NCBI GenBank assembly: GCA_024636075.1
Contig: JAGXHS010000194.1
Location: 1 to 9,920, forward strand
Reading direction: 5' to 3'
DNA: 9,920 nt
DNA from: Propionibacteriaceae bacterium
GTDB lineage: Bacteria > Actinomycetota > Actinomycetes > Propionibacteriales > Propionibacteriaceae
The translations under genes were made by a program, and so were the position numbers. The first letter of the stretch is position 1. Each line of letters begins with the position of its first letter. The notes beneath the pieces were generated by a model that worked only from the letters and a program-made list of their open reading frames with translations, ran no database searches and was not told the DNA's origin. This document shows, piece by piece, positions 6,714-9,920 of this stretch.

Positions 6714-9632
6714 TCACCGCCCGCGACGGGCGTCGATCCGATAAGCGAGTTCCTGCCGACCAGCAGGGATTCGGTACTTCTGCAGCACGTCCGGCCCGCA
6801 GCTCGCCGTGCCCAGTCCTCGGTGCGCTGCATCGATACTGACCACCAGCCGCTCGTGGTTGGTGAGGTCTGTGGCCGTGCTGGCGGCGAACAGCTGCTCG
6901 GCGGTGTGCCGTATCGCGGAGAAGTGGAACGGTGCGGCCTCTGATGTCACCCGAATGCTGTCCTCGGTGGCCGGGTCGATCAGCTCGAACCACCGGGTGT
7001 CGGTACGAAGGCCGTATTCCTGCGGCACAAGGTAGGGCAGCTGATCCACCGGCTGCCGCCAGATGCCCAGCATGGCCGAGGATCTGCGATCCGGGTAGTT
7101 CTCGTGTGGGCCGCGTCCATACCAGCGCACCTCGCTGAACCGAGGATCGACCGTGAAGCTGATCCCGACCCGGGGCAGATCGACGTACCCGTCGGGTACT
7201 TCGATCACATGTCGCGCGGTGACACCATCCGCCGTCGAGTCGATGCTCGCCTGGTGGCGCACGAGGCCTTCCGGATCATCGTGCGCCACTCCGGTGTCGA
7301 TCCATCGTTGCAGCGCCTCGCTGCCGAGGGCACTGTCGGCCTCGTCCGCAAGCATCAACTTGAATCCGTCGTTGTCAGTCGCGGCCCGCCACAACTGCAG
7401 CGTCGCCTCGCTGACAACGCCATCACCGAAGAGTTCGGTCGGGTTCTTCCACATTTCGTCGGAAGCATCGGCTGGCTGCCGAGGTTGGTCAGGAGCACTG
7501 CTGAGTCGCATCTGGTCCCATGCGACCAAGTGCCCGGCTTCGGCGAACCAGGTCGGCGCCGCGCTGAACCACCGCACGGTGAGGAACGCTTCGCCGCCCG
7601 AGGGCACACCCATTGGCAGCTCCAGCAGAATCTGCGCACCGGCAGCCACCCCGCAGACCGCCAGGTCATCCTCGGCGATGAGCTGGCCATCAACCAACAG
7701 TTCCCACTGGGCGTTGAGGTCGGCGAGATCGGAGAACGACCGACGGTTCGTGATCCGCAGCTCGTCGTCGACGAGTTCCACGGTGACCGGTCGATGCACC
7801 CAGGCCACCTCTGCCATCGCCGGATGCGGCTCCAGGTCGGCCGACACCAATCCGTCGGCGACGAAGTTCCCGTCGTGCGGCTCCTCACCGAACTGACCCC
7901 CGTAGGCCAATCGTGTGGTGCCGTCTGCGAGGCGCTGTCGCAGCCCGTGATCCTTCCATTCCCACAGGAAGCCGCCCTGCAGGCCCGGGGTCGACCGGAT
8001 GACCTCCCAGTAGTCGGCCAACGAGCCGTTGCTGTTGCCCATCGCGTGGCTGTACTCACACATGATCAGCGGGCGGGTCGCCTCACCGCGCCGCACACGC
8101 TCACCGTAGGCGGCGATGTCGTCGATGGTGGGGTACATCGGACACACCAGATCGGTGGCGAGCAAGCCTCCGTCGTCCCAGCCACGCAGCCTGATCGCAT
8201 CCTCATAGTGCAGTGGCCGGCTCGGGTCTGCATGTCTGATCCATCCAGCGAGTGCGTCGTGGTTGGCGCCGTAGCCGCTCTCGTTGCCGAGGCTCCAGAT
8301 GACGACGCTGGGATGGTTCCGGTCGCGTTGCACCATCCGGGCGCCCCGCTCCAACCAGGCCGACCGGAAGGTGGGATCGTTGCAGATCAGCCAGTTGTAG
8401 GCGTGTGACTCGATGTTGGACTCGTCGATCAGGTAGAAGCCCAGTTCGTCGCACAAATCGTAGAAGGCACTGTCGTTGGGATAGTGCGAGGTGCGGATGG
8501 CGTTGATGTTGTGACGACGCATCGCCACCAGGTCAGCCCGGATGTCGTCCACTGTGATCGCCGTTCCGCGATCGGGGTTGTGATCGTGCCGGTTGACTCC
8601 GAAGATCCACACCCGCTCACCGTTGACGAGCAGTTGCGCCCCATCGACCCTCACCCGACGGAAACCGACCCGTTGTGAGGCGGTTTCCACCACGTTCTGC
8701 TGTGGATCGATCAGATCGATTCGACAGGTGTAGAGCGTGGGGTTCTCGGCGCTCCATGGTTGCACTTCCAGGGATTCGAAGCTGATCACCGCGGTGTGAC
8801 CGGTGAACTCGTAGGGGCGGGCGTACTCGTGCGGAATCGCTGTCGCGTCAGATGAGACGACGCAATCATCGTTCAATTCCAGACGTGCCCGGACCGAGTA
8901 GCCACTCAGTGGTGTGTCGGTGAACGCGGCCGTGCACCTCACCGCGAGCGAACCCAGCCGATTCGCGGGGTCCCAGTCCCCATCAGTGACCAGATCGGCC
9001 ACATGCACGGCCGGGCGGGATTCCAGGAACACGCTGCGGTGCAGTCCTGCCATCCACCAGGCGTCCTGGTCCTCGATGTAGCTGTGGGCCGAGTAGCGGA
9101 TCACCACGACGACGAGGTCGTTTGCGCCCTCACGCAGCACGGCACTGACGTCGTACTCACTGGGGAGTCTGGCGTCCGTTCCGTAGCCGACGAATTCGCC
9201 GTTCAGATAGACGACGTGCACCGAATCGGCGCCGCCGATGTGCAACACCGTCTGCTGTTGGGGCCATTCGCCGTCGATGCTGAAGTTGCGCCGGTACACA
9301 CCGGTCGGGTTGCGCTCGGGCAGGCGGGGCGGTGGACCGGCGAAGGGCATCTGGATGTTGGTGTAGTGCGGCAGGTCTTCCTCGACCTGCAGCGTCCAGT
9401 TCCCGGGCACCGCTACCCTGCGCGCAGCGGTCGAGCGCAAGGACTCCGGCGAACGGGTGACCACGGTGTCCCCAACGGCCTCCGGCGAGTCGAAGAGCTC
9501 GAACTCCCAGTCGCCGTCCAGGTTCAATCGCGCTCGGTCGGACGACTCGAAGCTGATGTGGATTCTGAGCCTGTTCATCGACACCTGGCCGGGGTCTTTC
9601 CACGGACGAATCGACCCGACGATTGGCAGCAT
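6714..9632 (-). CDS. lacZ: Beta-galactosidase, LacZ type (glycoside hydrolase family 2)
   Basis: A 972-residue cytoplasmic enzyme hydrolysing lactose and other beta-D-galactosides by a retaining mechanism; E. coli LacZ has 1023. Layout: N-terminal jelly-roll sugar-binding domain (about 30-215, with LDGDWEFELFDSPEAV, AVPGNW and NPTGVYRRNF), an Ig-like domain (about 220-325), the TIM barrel (about 330-620), a second Ig-like domain, and the large C-terminal Bgal_small_N domain (about 750-970, with GRGPHENYPDRRSSAMLG and PQEYGLRTDTRWFEL). Barrel motifs include GVNRHDHNP at 345, RTSHYPN, DESNIESHA, the acid/base Glu451 in LGNESGYG (codon 8280-8282) and the nucleophile Glu526 in IMCEYSHAMGN (codon 8055-8057). 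All key residues seem intact. The ATG at 9632 is preferred over ATG 9578 because RPWKDPGQVSMNRL is the conserved LacZ opening and GGAGGG lies seven bases upstream. No signal peptide, lactose permease or LacI gene is in view. Confidence 0.97.
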   Translation of the reverse strand: MLPIVGSIRPWKDPGQVSMNRLRIHISFESSDRARLNLDGDWEFELFDSPEAVGDTVVTRSPESLRSTAARRVAVPGNWTLQVEEDLPHYTNIQMPFAGPPPRLPERNPTGVYRRNFSIDGEWPQQQTVLHIGGADSVHVVYLNGEFVGYGTDARLPSEYDVSAVLREGANDLVVVVIRYSAHSYIEDQDAWWMAGLHRSVFLESRPAVHVADLVTDGDWDPANRLGSLAVRCTAAFTDTPLSGYSVRARLELNDDCVVSSDATAIPHEYARPYEFTGHTAVISFESLEVQPWSAENPTLYTCRIDLIDPQQNVVETASQRVGFRRVRVDGAQLLVNGERVWIFGVNRHDHNPDRGTAITVDDIRADLVAMRRHNINAIRTSHYPNDSAFYDLCDELGFYLIDESNIESHAYNWLICNDPTFRSAWLERGARMVQRDRNHPSVVIWSLGNESGYGANHDALAGWIRHADPSRPLHYEDAIRLRGWDDGGLLATDLVCPMYPTIDDIAAYGERVRRGEATRPLIMCEYSHAMGNSNGSLADYWEVIRSTPGLQGGFLWEWKDHGLRQRLADGTTRLAYGGQFGEEPHDGNFVADGLVSADLEPHPAMAEVAWVHRPVTVELVDDELRITNRRSFSDLADLNAQWELLVDGQLIAEDDLAVCGVAAGAQILLELPMGVPSGGEAFLTVRWFSAAPTWFAEAGHLVAWDQMRLSSAPDQPRQPADASDEMWKNPTELFGDGVVSEATLQLWRAATDNDGFKLMLADEADSALGSEALQRWIDTGVAHDDPEGLVRHQASIDSTADGVTARHVIEVPDGYVDLPRVGISFTVDPRFSEVRWYGRGPHENYPDRRSSAMLGIWRQPVDQLPYLVPQEYGLRTDTRWFELIDPATEDSIRVTSEAAPFHFSAIRHTAEQLFAASTATDLTNHERLVVSIDAAHRGLGTASCGPDVLQKYRIPAGRQELAYRIDARRGR

Positions 9633-9639
9633 TGGCTAT

Positions 9640-9645
9640 CCCTCC
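9640..9645 (-). promoter_or_regulatory. Strong ribosome binding site of lacZ
   Basis: On the minus strand GGAGGG ends seven bases before the ATG at 9630-9632. It fixes the longer lacZ start over the internal ATG at 9578, which has no comparable site. Confidence 0.7.
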
Positions 9646-9661
9646 ATTACCGGTGCGGCAC

Positions 9662-9673
9662 TTCTGACCAGAA
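9662..9673. promoter_or_regulatory. 12-bp inverted repeat in the lacZ leader/operator position
   Basis: TTCTG and CAGAA flank a 2-base spacer (TTCTGACCAGAA). It lies 30 bases upstream of the lacZ ATG and just downstream of a -10-like TACGAT on the minus strand (complement of 9679-9684), so it would overlap the lacZ transcription start. TCGACA (complement of 9699-9704) resembles a -35 box, but the spacing to TACGAT is only 14 bases, which makes that promoter call weak. A repressor operator is a reasonable guess. Confidence 0.4.
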
Positions 9674-9729
9674 ACTTCATCGTATGCCGGACGGGCCATG
9701 TCGAGGGCTGGGCACGGTGGTTCGCAGAG

Positions 9730-9745
9730 TCTACGGACCCGTAGA
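9730..9745. promoter_or_regulatory. 16-bp perfect palindrome, candidate operator
   Basis: TCTACGG and CCGTAGA are exact reverse complements around AC (TCTACGGACCCGTAGA). It ends 29 bases upstream of the antiporter ATG. TAGATT (9742-9747), a TANNNT -10-like hexamer for the antiporter, overlaps its right arm. Binding there would block antiporter transcription. The symmetry and length resemble operators of dimeric helix-turn-helix regulators; the regulator is not in the window. Confidence 0.55.
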
Positions 9746-9759
9746 TTCCCGCCCGGGAA
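9746..9759. promoter_or_regulatory. 14-bp perfect palindrome abutting the previous one
   Basis: TTCCCG (9746-9751) and CGGGAA (9754-9759) flank CC. It begins at the base after the 9730-9745 palindrome ends and finishes five bases before the AGGGG ribosome site (9765-9769) of the antiporter gene. It could be a second operator half of a tandem site, or form a hairpin in the antiporter 5' leader. Confidence 0.45.
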
Positions 9760-9774
9760 ACCGAAGGGGTGAAT

Positions 9775-9920
9775 ATGAACGCTGTTGTGGTGGCCGTGCT
9801 CGTGATGTTGGGGCTTTCGCTTGCCAGGGTGCACGTGGTGGTGGCACTGGTGCTGGGAGCAGTGGTCGGTGGTCTGCTCGCCGGTATGGGTCTGGCTCCC
9901 ACCCTTGAGTCGTTCACCAA
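9775..9920 (+). CDS. Na+/H+ antiporter family protein (YuiF/NhaC-like), N-terminal part only
   Basis: The first 48 codons of a membrane protein that runs off the right edge. It opens MNAVVVAVLVMLGLSLARVH, then continues VVVALVLGAVVGGLLAGMGL and APTLESFT. This is two hydrophobic segments (about residues 2-17 and 20-40) followed by the loop that, in Na+/H+ antiporters of the YuiF-like group (Na_H_antiport_2 N-terminal region plus NhaC-type core), leads into a glycine-rich GGGATIALSYALLG segment, beyond the window. The ATG at 9775 is supported by AGGGG at 9765-9769 with a five-base spacing. It is divergent from lacZ with a 142-base gap containing three palindromes. The fragment is short, so another carrier family is possible. 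Confidence 0.75.
   Translation, partial: MNAVVVAVLVMLGLSLARVHVVVALVLGAVVGGLLAGMGLAPTLESFT

Noticed and set aside
6643..6718. GGTGACAA and TTGTCACC as a terminator between the permease and lacZ
   Set aside because: The arms are separated by more than 50 bases, and the right arm overlaps the lacZ stop codon. A shorter hairpin at 6688-6703 has a bulge and a one-base loop, so neither is convincing.
7104..8408. A 434-codon plus-strand open frame inside lacZ
   Set aside because: Entirely antisense to the conserved GH2 catalytic barrel and C-terminal domain, with no domain of its own.

Overview
The window looks like chromosomal DNA from a high-GC Gram-positive actinobacterium. The evidence is strong G/C preference at third codon positions, GTG start candidates, several TANNNT -10-like hexamers close to start codons, and protein types typical of Propionibacteriaceae and related actinobacteria. 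That family-level placement is an impression from protein style, not a computed assignment. I see no rRNA, tRNA, CRISPR array, insertion sequence, integrase or phage gene.

Left part (1-3355): arfB, a ribosome-rescue peptidyl-tRNA hydrolase, lies on the minus strand. Upstream of it is a 208-base gap with three inverted repeats, then a glucose-6-phosphate dehydrogenase gene (zwf) on the minus strand that lacks its N-terminal nucleotide-binding part. Directly abutting it head to head, on the plus strand, is a PAP2-type membrane phosphatase gene that also lacks its 5' end. In that protein three classical catalytic residues are replaced. An intact histidine-phosphatase (phosphoglycerate-mutase-like) gene follows, with a probable leaderless start.

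Middle part (3356-6589): a self-contained drug-exporter-like module. A TetR-family regulator (minus) is divergent from an ABC ATPase and a COG3559-type ABC permease (plus), which overlap by four bases (ATGA). The 95-base divergent gap carries -10-like hexamers for both directions and a 7-bp direct repeat. The permease reading frame is broken by a single-base shift near 6026-6032; both halves are otherwise well preserved.

Right part (6590-9920): a full-length LacZ-type beta-galactosidase on the minus strand. Across a 142-base gap, the first 48 codons of a probable YuiF-like Na+/H+ antiporter run off the right edge on the plus strand. The gap holds three inverted repeats, two of them abutting and covering a candidate -10 for the antiporter.

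The genes are ordinary housekeeping and accessory functions. I found no convincing previously undescribed system. The unusual points are the double 5' truncation near 1845-1870, the substituted PAP2 active site, the permease frameshift, and the palindrome cluster at 9730-9759. Sequencing or assembly error remains a live alternative for the first and third.
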